From Bacteroidales bacterium (lineage in GTDB: Bacteria; Bacteroidota; Bacteroidia; Bacteroidales; Marinilabiliaceae), in NCBI GenBank assembly GCA_004552385.1, contig SFOL01000026.1:1-21587 (forward strand): a stretch of 21,587 bases of DNA, in the 5' to 3' direction. Position 1 is the first letter of the stretch, and each line of letters begins with the position of its first letter. The notes beneath the pieces are model-generated. The model worked only from the letters and a program-made list of their open reading frames with translations. It ran no database searches and was not told the origin of the DNA. This document shows positions 7,912-14,639 of the stretch, piece by piece. A program made the translations under genes and the position numbers.

Positions 7912-8798
7912 GGTTTGAAGCGGTATTCTATTGTCGAGTGCCAGTCGTCTGCCGTGTCGAACGAGACGACGAAGTAGCCGCTCTCCGGAGTGTGCCTGAC
8001 GTCTATCACTTCGGCCGCTGCGTAGCCACTCTCGGTCTGCCCTGTGGCACTCACGGCGGCGCACGTGGCTTGGGTGATGTGCGGAACCTCTACTCCGCTG
8101 ACTGTCTGCAGGTAGTCCGTAAGGTGTTCCAAAACGAGTTCGCCATTGAATGGCAATTGCGTCAGGTAGGTTTTCACTGCCGTTTCTACTGGCTTTGTCG
8201 GTTCGCTTATCAGTTCGCCGTCTGCGGTGTAGATAGTGCCGTCAACGTAGACCACCATGCGGAGCGTCAGCCGGTCGCCAGCCATGGAGATTATCGTGGT
8301 CTTTATGCCAGCATCTTTCACACGGCTTATGTAGGTTTTGAACGCCGTCAAGCGGTCTTGTTGCAGGTACGTGAGGTCGCCATCAGCGTCGGTCGTTGCC
8401 ACTTTTATTATCAGTCCGCCTGTCTCTGCTTCGGTGACGGCGCATTGGCTTATGGGCAGTTCGGTGTCGGCAGTTGCTTCGGTGGCGTAGTCTGCCGTAG
8501 CGTCGTCTATCGCCTCGCCGTAGCGAAAGGCGAGTGCTTTCTGCTGATACCACGTGAGGGTGTGGGGGCGCAGGGCTGACACTGTCTGCGTCACCTCGGC
8601 AAGGTGGGTCTCCGTTAGCCTCTCTATGGCGTAGGCGCACACGGCGAAGACGTAGAACAGAATGCTCTCTACGCTCGCCTTGCTGAAGCGCGCGGAGAAC
8701 GTCTGCCCCTCGCCGAAGCCGTAGGCTGTCTGCGCCGCCGTGTCGCTCATGAAGGCGGTGGCCATCGCCTCTTTTATCTCTTCTATTGTTCGTGCCAT
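7908..8798 (-). CDS. Baseplate J-like protein (Mu gp47-like)
   Basis: This 296-aa wedge protein begins at the ATG at 8798 (MARTIEEIKEAM), 4 bp after the preceding stop; the longer frame from 8945 overlaps the LysM gene and lacks family similarity. Visible family features are AYGFGEGQTFSARFSKASVES, an IERLTETHLAEV helix, RPHTLTWYQQKALAFRYG, and late beta-rich segments (TEAETGGLIIKVAT, LTLRMVVYVDG, GVEVPHITQA). These match, as I recall, the divergent J-like proteins of Bacteroidota Mu-like prophages. The protein lies between the gp46-like/LysM and gp48-like genes, in the standard baseplate order. Confidence 0.75.
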   Translation of the reverse strand: MARTIEEIKEAMATAFMSDTAAQTAYGFGEGQTFSARFSKASVESILFYVFAVCAYAIERLTETHLAEVTQTVSALRPHTLTWYQQKALAFRYGEAIDDATADYATEATADTELPISQCAVTEAETGGLIIKVATTDADGDLTYLQQDRLTAFKTYISRVKDAGIKTTIISMAGDRLTLRMVVYVDGTIYTADGELISEPTKPVETAVKTYLTQLPFNGELVLEHLTDYLQTVSGVEVPHITQATCAAVSATGQTESGYAAAEVIDVRHTPESGYFVVSFDTADDWHSTIEYRFKP

Positions 8799-8802
8799 AG
8801 GC

Positions 8803-9150
8803 TTATTCGTTTTTGTTTGGTGAGACCGCGAAGACCGGCACTGGCGTTTTGATGTACCAATAAGATATGCCTTCGGGGTTGAGTTCGTCAATCTCGTCTT
8901 GGCTGGCGGCGGTGGCGGGCGTGATGCCGTTGAGTGCGTAGGCACTCACCACGGCGCGGTCGGTCTTCCTCCGGATAGCTCCGCTTGTGCCATCCACTGT
9001 CGGTATTAGCAGAACTGTATTTGCCGTCACTTCGTCCGAGAGGGTCAGGTCGTTGGCAAGGGCGAGGTCGTAGGCGAGTTCGGCACGCCCCCACACTTCG
9101 AGGGCTATGTCGAAAAGCGTTTGTCGATCTTTGGCTGTTATGGTCTGCAT
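8803..9150 (-). CDS. LysM-like tail protein
   Basis: This 115-aa protein has an N-terminal LysM-like fold (about residues 1-50): ITAKDRQTLFDIALEVWG, then a LALANDLTLSD helix and TVLLIP strand, the usual pattern of the short tail protein X / LysM group. The C-terminal part (YALNGITPATAASQDE and GISYWYIKTPVPVF) is a conserved-looking extension. Such proteins help fasten the tape measure or hub to the baseplate. It has no signal peptide, so a cell-wall role is less likely. It sits 2 bp after the gp46-like gene. Confidence 0.7.
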   Translation of the reverse strand: MQTITAKDRQTLFDIALEVWGRAELAYDLALANDLTLSDEVTANTVLLIPTVDGTSGAIRRKTDRAVVSAYALNGITPATAASQDEIDELNPEGISYWYIKTPVPVFAVSPNKNE

Positions 9151-9152
9151 GG

Positions 9153-9446
9153 TTATTCAACCTCCATTTGAACGGTGTTTGAAAGCGTTTCAATCGATAG
9201 GCTTTTGACCTTTAGCCCCACCGCCACGAGTTGTTTGCGCAGTCGGGTGAGCCACAGTTCTTGTCGTGGACTACCGAGTTGTCGGTCGGCTTCGCCGCCT
9301 ATGAGTGGCAGTTCTTTCAGTTCGCCACGATTGGCAGTGGTGACGATGCTTGCAATGGTCGTCTGCGGTCTGCCGAGTGCGATGTGTCCGTCCTCGATAG
9401 TCAAGTCGGCGGTGTCGTTGTCGAGTGTTAGTGCGGTGTCGTTCAT
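9153..9446 (-). CDS. Baseplate wedge protein, gp46/gp25-like
   Basis: This 97-aa protein resembles the gp25/W-type baseplate wedge that nucleates the sheath. It has NDTADLTIEDGHIALG near the N-terminus, then RPQTTIASIVTTANRGELKELPLIGGEADRQLG, which is the loop-helix-loop of that family, and a C-terminal helix-strand (TRLRKQLVAVGLKVKSLSI). The start codon lies in a 9-bp direct repeat created by a small palindromic insertion. The matching upstream copy of that repeat also contains an ATG (9483), but in a different frame. Confidence 0.75.
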   Translation of the reverse strand: MNDTALTLDNDTADLTIEDGHIALGRPQTTIASIVTTANRGELKELPLIGGEADRQLGSPRQELWLTRLRKQLVAVGLKVKSLSIETLSNTVQMEVE

Positions 9447-9489
9447 TGGTTACATGTGTAGGGGCGAATAAACATTCGCCCATTGGTTA
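9444..9489. mobile_element. 28-bp palindromic mini-element with 9-bp flanking direct repeats
   Basis: CATTGGTTA occurs at 9444-9452 and again at 9481-9489. Between them is a 28-bp insert whose core, GGGCGAAT (9462-9469), AAAC loop, ATTCGCCC (9474-9481), is a perfect inverted repeat. On the coding (-) strand the repeated TAACCAATG carries both the tape measure TAA and the gp46 ATG. Removing one copy plus the insert would restore a TAA-CCA-ATG junction. This looks like insertion of a REP/MITE-like element with target duplication. Confidence 0.6.
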
Positions 9490-11505
9490 AAGTGCGTAAT
9501 TAACGTCGTTGACAGCGTCGACGAGGGCGCGTGCCACCATGTCGCGTATGTCGGTCGCGCTCTGCTGCAGGTTGTTGGTCGTGACGGTGAAGCTCTCCAC
9601 GACCTTGTCTATCGTTATGTCGATGCGCTTTATTTGTGAGGATTGGGCGGTGGCTTTTGCCACGATGCCGTTTGTGGCTTCGCCTATGCCGAGTGGCGAG
9701 GTTGTAGGCGCAGCGTTCTTTTCCGTCTTTTTGTCTTCTTTGGGTTTGCCTGTGGCAGGGTCTATCTCCTTTTTCTCGCCTTCGGCAAGATTGTGGTCCA
9801 CTCGCACCTCGTGCACCCATTCGGAAGCTTTCTTTGCCCAGTCCCACCCGGTGAGTTCCGCCACCCAACCAAGCAGTTTTTGCACTGGGTGAAGAAGAGC
9901 GTCAAGCAGAACTTCACCTATGCGCTTCAGCCCTCCTATTATTCCTCCGTCGGTAAAGGCTTGTTTTAGGCTATCCCAATGGCGCACGACGGAGGCAATC
10001 ACCCAACCTATCGGACCAAGGCACTCAAGCACCGTCTCGCCCCACGTGTCGAACCAGTATATGCACGCGCCTATGGCTGCCACGAGTGCCGTTATGCCTG
10101 CTATGATTAGCCCTATGGGGTTGAGGCTCATGACGACGTTGAGTGCCGCCTGTACTCCTGCCCACGCTTTCGTGGCCACTGCCGCCACTTTTTGCGCTAC
10201 TGTTGTCTGCATTATGGCTGTGCGCATGGCACGCAGACGTGCAGACACCGCACTTGTCACACTCGACGCGAACGACGTTGTCGCCGCCCATGCTTTCATT
10301 ACGACTGCTGATATTTTTTGCGCTATGGTGGTCTTGCTTACCCACCCGGAGAGTGAAATGAGTTTTGTCTTCAAATACACAAAGCCATTACTTAGCATAG
10401 AACTCAATTCCACTACAGACGTTATTGATGAGGCGTTTTCTACCAATATTTGCGACAATGCCCCGAAGTCGCCTAACGATGAACCGATACCAATTTTCAC
10501 GTCATCTATCGTTGCTCTCATTACTTCGAGGCTATGCGCCCACGTGGCGTTTCGTATCTCGGCCTGCTCCTGCGCGGCTTGCGTCTCGGTGACGGCCTCG
10601 GTCATCTCCCGGACGGCGTCGGCGTTCTGTATCAGGTAGGTGGCGGCGGTCACGTTGGCCACGCCGAAGGTCTTGGCGAGGAACTCGGTGTCTTGCAGCC
10701 TGGGGCGCAAGGCTGCGAGGGCGTCGGACAGGTCGGTGGCCGCCGTGTCGACCCCGAGGTTGGTCTTGAGGCTGAGCAGCACGTTGCGGAGGGCCGTGCC
10801 GGCCTCCGCCCCCTTGATGTTGGCCCCGCCGAGCACCTCGAGCGCGCCGGCCGTGTGCTCGACGTCGACCCCGAGGCTCGAGGCCGCCGCGCCCACCACC
10901 TTGAAGCTCTGCGCCAAGTCTACAACTTCGCTTGCGCCCACACGGCTGCCCGCCGCCAATACGTTCATTATGCGGTCGGCATCTTCGGCTGCAAGCCCAT
11001 ATTGGCTGATGGTGGCGGCAAGGCTGTTGGCGGCGTCGTCGATGGTCAGGCCGGCAGCTTGTGCCAGAGTTGCGCTCTTTTCGAGTATCTGCCCGATGTC
11101 ATCTATCGGTGCGTCGAGCTGGCCCGCCAGCACCGAGAACGCGCGCGCCGCCTCGGCCGCCCCGAGCCCGCTCTCCTTGCCGATGCGCCGCGCCATGCCC
11201 GCCACGCGGTCGAGCTCGTCGCCCGTCACGCCCGTGATGGCCGACAGGTCGGCCATGCGCTGCTGGAAGTCGATAGCAGGAGCTGTTACTTGGTTCAGCG
11301 TTTCGCCTACGTCTGATACTGATTTCGCCGCTGTCTGTATCTTTATGAGCGAGTCTGTAATCTTGCCGAACACTGTTTTTGCTTTCTCTGTTGCACTGAC
11401 AGCCCCTTTTATGGCGTTTTGAAAGTCCTCTATCGGGATAAGCATCTTTTTCAGCCCGCCACTCAGGTCATCGGTGAGAGAAAATCTTATTTGTACAGTA
11501 TCCAT
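9487..11505 (-). CDS. Tail tape measure protein
   Basis: This 672-aa protein sets tail length and helps DNA ejection. It shows the TP901-type core: LNQVTAPAIDFQQRMADLSAITGV near residues 68-91, then GLGAAEAARAFSVLAGQ, GLTIDDAANSLAATISQYGL and a DALAALRPRL region. Long alpha-helical stretches follow, then a hydrophobic segment at about 455-500 (VVMSLNPIGLIIAGITALVAAIGACIYWF, quoted partly) that fits a membrane-interacting part. The C-terminus is charged and helical. It is short for a tape measure, implying a fairly short tail. In most phages the tail chaperone gene abuts it; here a 66-aa antisense gene lies between. Confidence 0.93.
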   Translation of the reverse strand: MDTVQIRFSLTDDLSGGLKKMLIPIEDFQNAIKGAVSATEKAKTVFGKITDSLIKIQTAAKSVSDVGETLNQVTAPAIDFQQRMADLSAITGVTGDELDRVAGMARRIGKESGLGAAEAARAFSVLAGQLDAPIDDIGQILEKSATLAQAAGLTIDDAANSLAATISQYGLAAEDADRIMNVLAAGSRVGASEVVDLAQSFKVVGAAASSLGVDVEHTAGALEVLGGANIKGAEAGTALRNVLLSLKTNLGVDTAATDLSDALAALRPRLQDTEFLAKTFGVANVTAATYLIQNADAVREMTEAVTETQAAQEQAEIRNATWAHSLEVMRATIDDVKIGIGSSLGDFGALSQILVENASSITSVVELSSMLSNGFVYLKTKLISLSGWVSKTTIAQKISAVVMKAWAATTSFASSVTSAVSARLRAMRTAIMQTTVAQKVAAVATKAWAGVQAALNVVMSLNPIGLIIAGITALVAAIGACIYWFDTWGETVLECLGPIGWVIASVVRHWDSLKQAFTDGGIIGGLKRIGEVLLDALLHPVQKLLGWVAELTGWDWAKKASEWVHEVRVDHNLAEGEKKEIDPATGKPKEDKKTEKNAAPTTSPLGIGEATNGIVAKATAQSSQIKRIDITIDKVVESFTVTTNNLQQSATDIRDMVARALVDAVNDVNYAL

Positions 11506-11520
11506 GTGGCTATAATTTCG
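11490..11520 (+). promoter_or_regulatory. Bacteroidota-type promoter for the 66-aa moron
   Basis: TTTG (11490-11493) and TAATTTCG (11513-11520) are separated by 19 bp. This matches the Bacteroidota -33 TTTG and -7 TAnnTTTG elements with one mismatch. The expected start of transcription lies some 20 bp before the ATG at 11547. The promoter lies over the 5' end of the tape measure gene on the opposite strand. Confidence 0.55.
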
Positions 11521-11546
11521 TATGCTTGCAAAAACAAGTTCACAAT

Positions 11547-11747
11547 ATGCTGTATGTAGTTAGTTTCATAATCTCGTTCTTCATGGCATCCCTTATGGGA
11601 CATGTGATTGGCAATTCGTATGACAGCAAGTCAAAAGAATGTGTCAAAAGCGAAAACAGACATTTTTGGTTTTACTTCTGCTTGTTTCTGCTCTTTACGG
11701 AATACTTTGCGTATCTCGTATCAACGAATGCCCCCCTTCCGAGATAG
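11547..11747 (+). CDS. Small two-helix membrane protein, probable moron
   Basis: This 66-aa protein has two predicted membrane segments: LYVVSFIISFFMASLMGHVI (about residues 2-21) and FWFYFCLFLLFTEYFAYLVS (about 40-59), joined by a hydrophilic loop (GNSYDSKSKECVKSENRH). No family is recognised. It is AT-rich compared with the GC-rich phage genes on either side, is read against them, and has a promoter and terminator of its own, all typical of a moron carried for the lysogen. Superinfection exclusion is a possible role, by analogy only. A TTG start at 11526 would add seven residues, but the ATG fits the promoter better. Confidence 0.65.
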   Translation: MLYVVSFIISFFMASLMGHVIGNSYDSKSKECVKSENRHFWFYFCLFLLFTEYFAYLVSTNAPLPR

Positions 11748-11773
11748 TAGATTTGAGTTTTTACTTCCCATAC

Positions 11774-11808
11774 AGCCGCTCTCGCCTTTTTGGTGTCAGC
11801 GGCTTTTT
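11774..11808 (+). terminator. Rho-independent terminator after the moron
   Basis: AGCCGCT (11774-11780) pairs with AGCGGCT (11798-11804). Inside, CGCC and GGTG can pair around TTTTT, and TTTT follows the right arm on the + strand. It sits 26 bp after the moron stop. The right arm shares its first base with the stop codon of the frameshifted tail chaperone on the other strand. Confidence 0.65.
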
Positions 11809-12026
11809 CGTGTCCCTCCGTCGCCGAAGAGCCTGCCGAGCATTTCTGCCTTACACCGCAGTCGCCACGTCTCTATCCACATGGCTTCGGCGCACAGGCG
11901 CGCCCACATCTCTTCACTCAGTGTCGAGGGGTCGATGCCAAAGTTGGCGCGTATGAGTGCCTCGCCTTTCATCAGCTCGTCTTCTTCGCTGTCGGAGTTT
12001 ACCGCAAGGGCAAACTCCGTCAGACG
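11796..12026 (-). CDS. Tail assembly chaperone, frameshift-encoded C-terminal extension
   Basis: This 76-codon frame begins at the slip site and has no plausible early start of its own. It reads RLTEFALAVNSDSEEDELMK, then a helical acidic-basic segment with FGIDPSTLSEEMWARLCAEA and WRLRCKAEMLGRLFGDGG. It is the equivalent of the T part of lambda gpG-T: the long form recruits the tape measure while the short form coats it (known for the family). The -1 shift joins it to the 104-aa frame as a 179-aa protein. The stop is at 11798-11796. Confidence 0.8.
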   Translation of the reverse strand, partial: RLTEFALAVNSDSEEDELMKGEALIRANFGIDPSTLSEEMWARLCAEAMWIETWRLRCKAEMLGRLFGDGGTRKSR

Positions 12027-12032
12027 TTTTTT
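11993..12032 (-). promoter_or_regulatory. -1 ribosomal frameshift signal in tail chaperone
   Basis: Codons ATA AAA AAC contain A AAA AAC (12032 to 12026) in phase, the classic -1 slippery heptamer. A 6-nt spacer, GTCTGA, holds the zero-frame stop. It is followed by a stem-loop: CGGAGTTT (12019-12012) pairs with AAACTCCG (12000-11993), extended inward by a G-U and two G-C pairs to leave a CTTGC loop, for 11 pairs in all. Heptamer, spacing, hairpin and the coding -1 frame all agree. Confidence 0.88.
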
Positions 12033-12334
12033 ATCGTAGCACGCGCCGAGCCTACAATCTTGCTTAGCTGACCGACGGCGGCCATGAAGAGTGCCGTGTC
12101 GGTCTTAATCTCGTCAGCACCGCCAGCAAAACAGTTTTCGAGCAATATTTTGCTCGCCTGTATTTCGTCGGTCTTCGCCATTTTGGTCATGGCGGAGAGC
12201 GTCGACATGTCGGGGCGGCGGAAGTAGGCGACGTACTCCTCGCCCTCGTCGCTGACGGTCACCTCGTAGACGCGACCATATTGTTTCTTTAGGCGGACAA
12301 GTTCCGTCTCGGTCAGTTTTCCTCGTGTTTCCAT
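12020..12334 (-). CDS. Tail assembly chaperone, short form
   Basis: This 104-aa protein keeps the tape measure soluble during tail assembly. It starts METRGKLTETELVRLKKQYG, has a beta segment (VYEVTVSDEGEEYVAYFRRP), then TLSAMTKMAKTDEIQASKILLENCF, the pattern seen in chaperones of Bacteroidota Mu-like phages, and ends in VGSARATIKNV. It is the first gene of the leftward block. The slippery A AAA AAC lies two codons before the stop, so most ribosomes end here and some continue into the extension at 12026-11796. Confidence 0.85.
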   Translation of the reverse strand: METRGKLTETELVRLKKQYGRVYEVTVSDEGEEYVAYFRRPDMSTLSAMTKMAKTDEIQASKILLENCFAGGADEIKTDTALFMAAVGQLSKIVGSARATIKNV

Positions 12335-12499
12335 ATTTCAAATGGTTTTTAAAAGTGGTTTGAATGTCGTTTTTTGACAACGCAAAAATGGGGTGGCTTA
12401 CCCTCAAGAAAAATTAGTCGCGCCAATTTGGCGCAACTGTTTTTTGACGTGGTCCGCCCTGCCGAATTTTGCCCCAGAAACAAAAAACACACCACCCCA
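12335..12499. promoter_or_regulatory. Divergent control region between the two late blocks
   Basis: No gene is supported in these 165 bp, which separate the leftward tail operon from the rightward head operon. Seen here are a 15-bp palindrome, GCGCCAA-T-TTGGCGC (12420-12434), a direct repeat GTTTTTTGAC at 12369-12378 and 12439-12448, and a weak + strand promoter candidate, TTTG (12443-12446), 17 bp, GAATTTTG (12464-12471), ending 28 bp before the ATG at 12500. An activator or repressor binding here could set the timing of both operons (inference). No convincing promoter for the - strand was found. Confidence 0.5.
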
Positions 12500-13399
12500 A
12501 TGAAACGAATAAACCGCGAGTTCTGCCTGACCGATGACAGCGTCAACTGCTACGGCTATCGCCTGCTGACCGACGGCTTGGAACTCGACCGCTACCGACC
12601 GCCTGTGGGCTTCCTCATGCACGACCGAGACCGTGGCGTGGCAGTCCAGTGGACAGACTTCCGCCGAGAGGGCGACGCACTCTTTGCCACCCCAATAGTC
12701 AACGACACGCTCTTCCCCGACCTCGCTAAGCAGATAGAAGAGGGCTTCATCAACGCCGCCAGCGTGGGGCATATCGTAGCTCTCGAAATCTCCGACGACC
12801 CCACCGACAAACTGCCCGGACAAGACGGGCCCACCGTCCGCCGTTGGTTCCCACGCGAGGTCAGCCTTGTCGACATTCCTGGCAACTACAACGCCCTCGG
12901 CCGCCTCTATGACGAAAACGACAATGTGCTGCACGACCTCGCTGCACACCTAAACAACAATAACCACATGAACCTAAAAGAAATCTTTCCAGACCTGCTG
13001 AGCGACGACGAAGCAGAGGTCAAAGTGTACCTCACCGCCCTTCGCGACAAAGCACAGCGCGCCGACGCTCTGCAACAAGAGCTTGACGACCTGCGAGCCG
13101 AACGCGACAAAGCCGACATCAAGAACCTGCTCGACGGAGCTGTGAGCGAACACCGCATCAGCCAGCAACTCGCCGACTGCCTCGCCACCGACTACGTGGG
13201 CAAATTAGAAGCCCTGCGCAACCTTATCGGCAAGATGCCTGCAAAAAAGACAGTTCCACAACCCGAACCAAAGAAAGCCGACGACACCCTCGCCTCGCTC
13301 TCGTGGGACGAACTCGACAAGAAAGGACTGCTCCCACGCCTCAAAGCCGAGAACCCCGACCTCTTCACCGCTAAGTTCAACGAACGTTTCAAACACTAA
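12500..13399 (+). CDS. Prohead protease with C-terminal scaffold, Mu gpI-like
   Basis: This 299-aa protein matures the capsid by cleaving scaffold. The N-terminal protease (about residues 1-140) shows the herpes/HK97-type features: His in GFLMHDRDRG (H41), Ser in INAASVGH (S88), and the closing VSLVDIPGNYNA (about 121-132). The C-terminal half is charged and helical (AQRADALQQELDDLRAERDK) and ends LFTAKFNERFKH, as expected for a scaffold. The frame extends upstream to 12374, but homology starts at MKRINREFCL, so the ATG at 12500 is chosen. An internal start probably yields the scaffold alone. The major capsid gene follows after 13 bp. Confidence 0.9.
   Translation: MKRINREFCLTDDSVNCYGYRLLTDGLELDRYRPPVGFLMHDRDRGVAVQWTDFRREGDALFATPIVNDTLFPDLAKQIEEGFINAASVGHIVALEISDDPTDKLPGQDGPTVRRWFPREVSLVDIPGNYNALGRLYDENDNVLHDLAAHLNNNNHMNLKEIFPDLLSDDEAEVKVYLTALRDKAQRADALQQELDDLRAERDKADIKNLLDGAVSEHRISQQLADCLATDYVGKLEALRNLIGKMPAKKTVPQPEPKKADDTLASLSWDELDKKGLLPRLKAENPDLFTAKFNERFKH
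12968..13399 (+). CDS. Nested scaffold protein (internal start in protease gene)
   Basis: In-frame ATG at 12968 (MNLKEIFPDLLSDDEAEVKV) follows a run of Asn codons that makes an A-rich leader (AACAACAATAACCAC), similar to the leaders before the capsid and head-fibre genes here. Initiation there would give a 143-aa coiled-coil scaffold. This parallels Mu Z inside I and lambda Nu3 inside C (known). Use of this start is inferred. Confidence 0.55.
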   Translation: MNLKEIFPDLLSDDEAEVKVYLTALRDKAQRADALQQELDDLRAERDKADIKNLLDGAVSEHRISQQLADCLATDYVGKLEALRNLIGKMPAKKTVPQPEPKKADDTLASLSWDELDKKGLLPRLKAENPDLFTAKFNERFKH

Positions 13400-13412
13400 A
13401 ACCTAACACCAC

Positions 13413-14216
13413 ATGGCATTACAGAAAGAAATCTGGCTCGCCGACATCATTGAGCCACTCTTCGCCTCCAACACCTTCGCCGCCCGGGCCGTCGACCACT
13501 CCGCATTCGTCACGAATAAGCGCGTCCACGTCCCCAACGCCGGCGCGCCCCCAGCCGTCGTCAAGAACCGCGCGGAGCTCCCTGCCACCGCCACTCAGCG
13601 CGCCGACGCCGACCTCGACTACGCCATTGCCGAGTACACCACCGACCCTGTCCACATAGTGCATGCCGAAGAGGTGGAGCTTTCCTACGACAAGCGTCAG
13701 AGCGTCATCGCCTCTATGCGCTCAGCCCTTGCCGACAAGGTTCACCTCGACTTGCTCGACGCTTGGATTGGTGGCGCAAACAGCATGACCAAAGAAACTC
13801 TCGACAAAGACGGCGTTCTGGAACTCATGACTGCCTTCGACGAGCAAGACGTGCCGCAGACTGGCCGTTGCCTCATACTTACACCTTCTGCCTACGCCAC
13901 CCTGCTCATGAGCCTCACGAACTTCGAGGGGCAGAGCTTCCTCGCTTCGGCTAATGCTCAGACGGGTGTAGTGGGTCGCCTCTACGGCTTCGACGTCTAC
14001 CAGCGTTCTGCTGTCAGTGCCGACGCCGCCACCAACAACGTCTACGCCCTCGCATGGCAAGAGAACAGCGTCAGCCGTGCACTCGGCGCAACCGAACTCT
14101 TCACCGACGACCAGAACCCGCTCTACTATGGCGACATCTTCTCGGCCCTCGTCCGCGCTGGCGGCGCTGTAGCTCGTGCCGACAAGAAAGGCGTACTGGC
14201 TGTCAAGAGCAAATAA
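13413..14216 (+). CDS. Major capsid protein, Mu gpT-like
   Basis: This 267-aa coat protein builds the icosahedral shell. It begins MALQKEIWLADIIEPLF and has the early VTNKRVHVPNAG strand, VHIVHAEEVELSYDKRQSVIASM (quoted partly) of the extended/spine region, LDLLDAWIG, an RCLILTPSAYATLL core, and GRLYGFDVYQRSAV. It ends YYGDIFSALVRAGGAVARADKKGV, typical of capsids with the HK97 fold in Bacteroidota Mu-like phages. It lies directly after the protease/scaffold gene, which confirms the role. The leader is A-rich with no Shine-Dalgarno. Confidence 0.9.
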   Translation: MALQKEIWLADIIEPLFASNTFAARAVDHSAFVTNKRVHVPNAGAPPAVVKNRAELPATATQRADADLDYAIAEYTTDPVHIVHAEEVELSYDKRQSVIASMRSALADKVHLDLLDAWIGGANSMTKETLDKDGVLELMTAFDEQDVPQTGRCLILTPSAYATLLMSLTNFEGQSFLASANAQTGVVGRLYGFDVYQRSAVSADAATNNVYALAWQENSVSRALGATELFTDDQNPLYYGDIFSALVRAGGAVARADKKGVLAVKSK

Positions 14217-14228
14217 CGACACCTCGCC

Positions 14229-14630
14229 ATGCGACAGATAACCGAAATAATCATCCACTGCACTGCCACACCCGAAGGGCGCGACTACACGATAGACGAC
14301 ATCCGCCGTTGGCACGTAGCGCGCGGCTTTGCCGACGTGGGCTATCACTACGTCATTCACCTCGATGGCTCCGTTAGTCGCGGTCGCCCCCTCACTCAGC
14401 AGGGGGCGCACTGCACAGGCCATAACTCCAACTCCATTGGTGTAGCCTACGTCGGCGGCGTGGCAGCAGACGGCAAGACCTCAAAAGATACTCGCACCGA
14501 AAAGCAACGAGTGGCATTGCGCAACATCGTCCGCGACCTGCTCACTCAGTTCCCACGCGCTACCATTCATGGGCATCGGGAGTTCGCCAAGAAGGCTTGC
14601 CCCAGCTTCGACGTGCAGACCGAACTCTAA
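14229..14630 (+). CDS. Endolysin: N-acetylmuramoyl-L-alanine amidase
   Basis: This 133-aa zinc amidase of the T7-lysozyme type cuts the bond between muramic acid and the stem peptide. Ligands and active residues line up: H10 in IIIHCTATP, Y39 in DVGYHYVIHLDG, H116 in IHGHREF, K122 and C124 in KKACPSFDV. The H to C spacing of eight residues is the same as in T7 lysozyme (H122, C130). It has no signal peptide, so it needs the holin-like protein coded next for release. It is the first gene of the lysis cassette. Confidence 0.95.
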   Translation: MRQITEIIIHCTATPEGRDYTIDDIRRWHVARGFADVGYHYVIHLDGSVSRGRPLTQQGAHCTGHNSNSIGVAYVGGVAADGKTSKDTRTEKQRVALRNIVRDLLTQFPRATIHGHREFAKKACPSFDVQTEL

Positions 14631-14639
14631 AAACACACC

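Noticed and set aside
9168..9182. 12-mer CCGTTCAAATGG (- strand) also found in the hairpin at 18597
   Set aside because: One copy is inside a coding sequence, and shared 12-mers are expected by chance in a window of this size.
10534..11422. Two 260-aa + strand frames opposite the tape measure
   Set aside because: Low-complexity shadows of the helical, Ala-rich tape measure gene.
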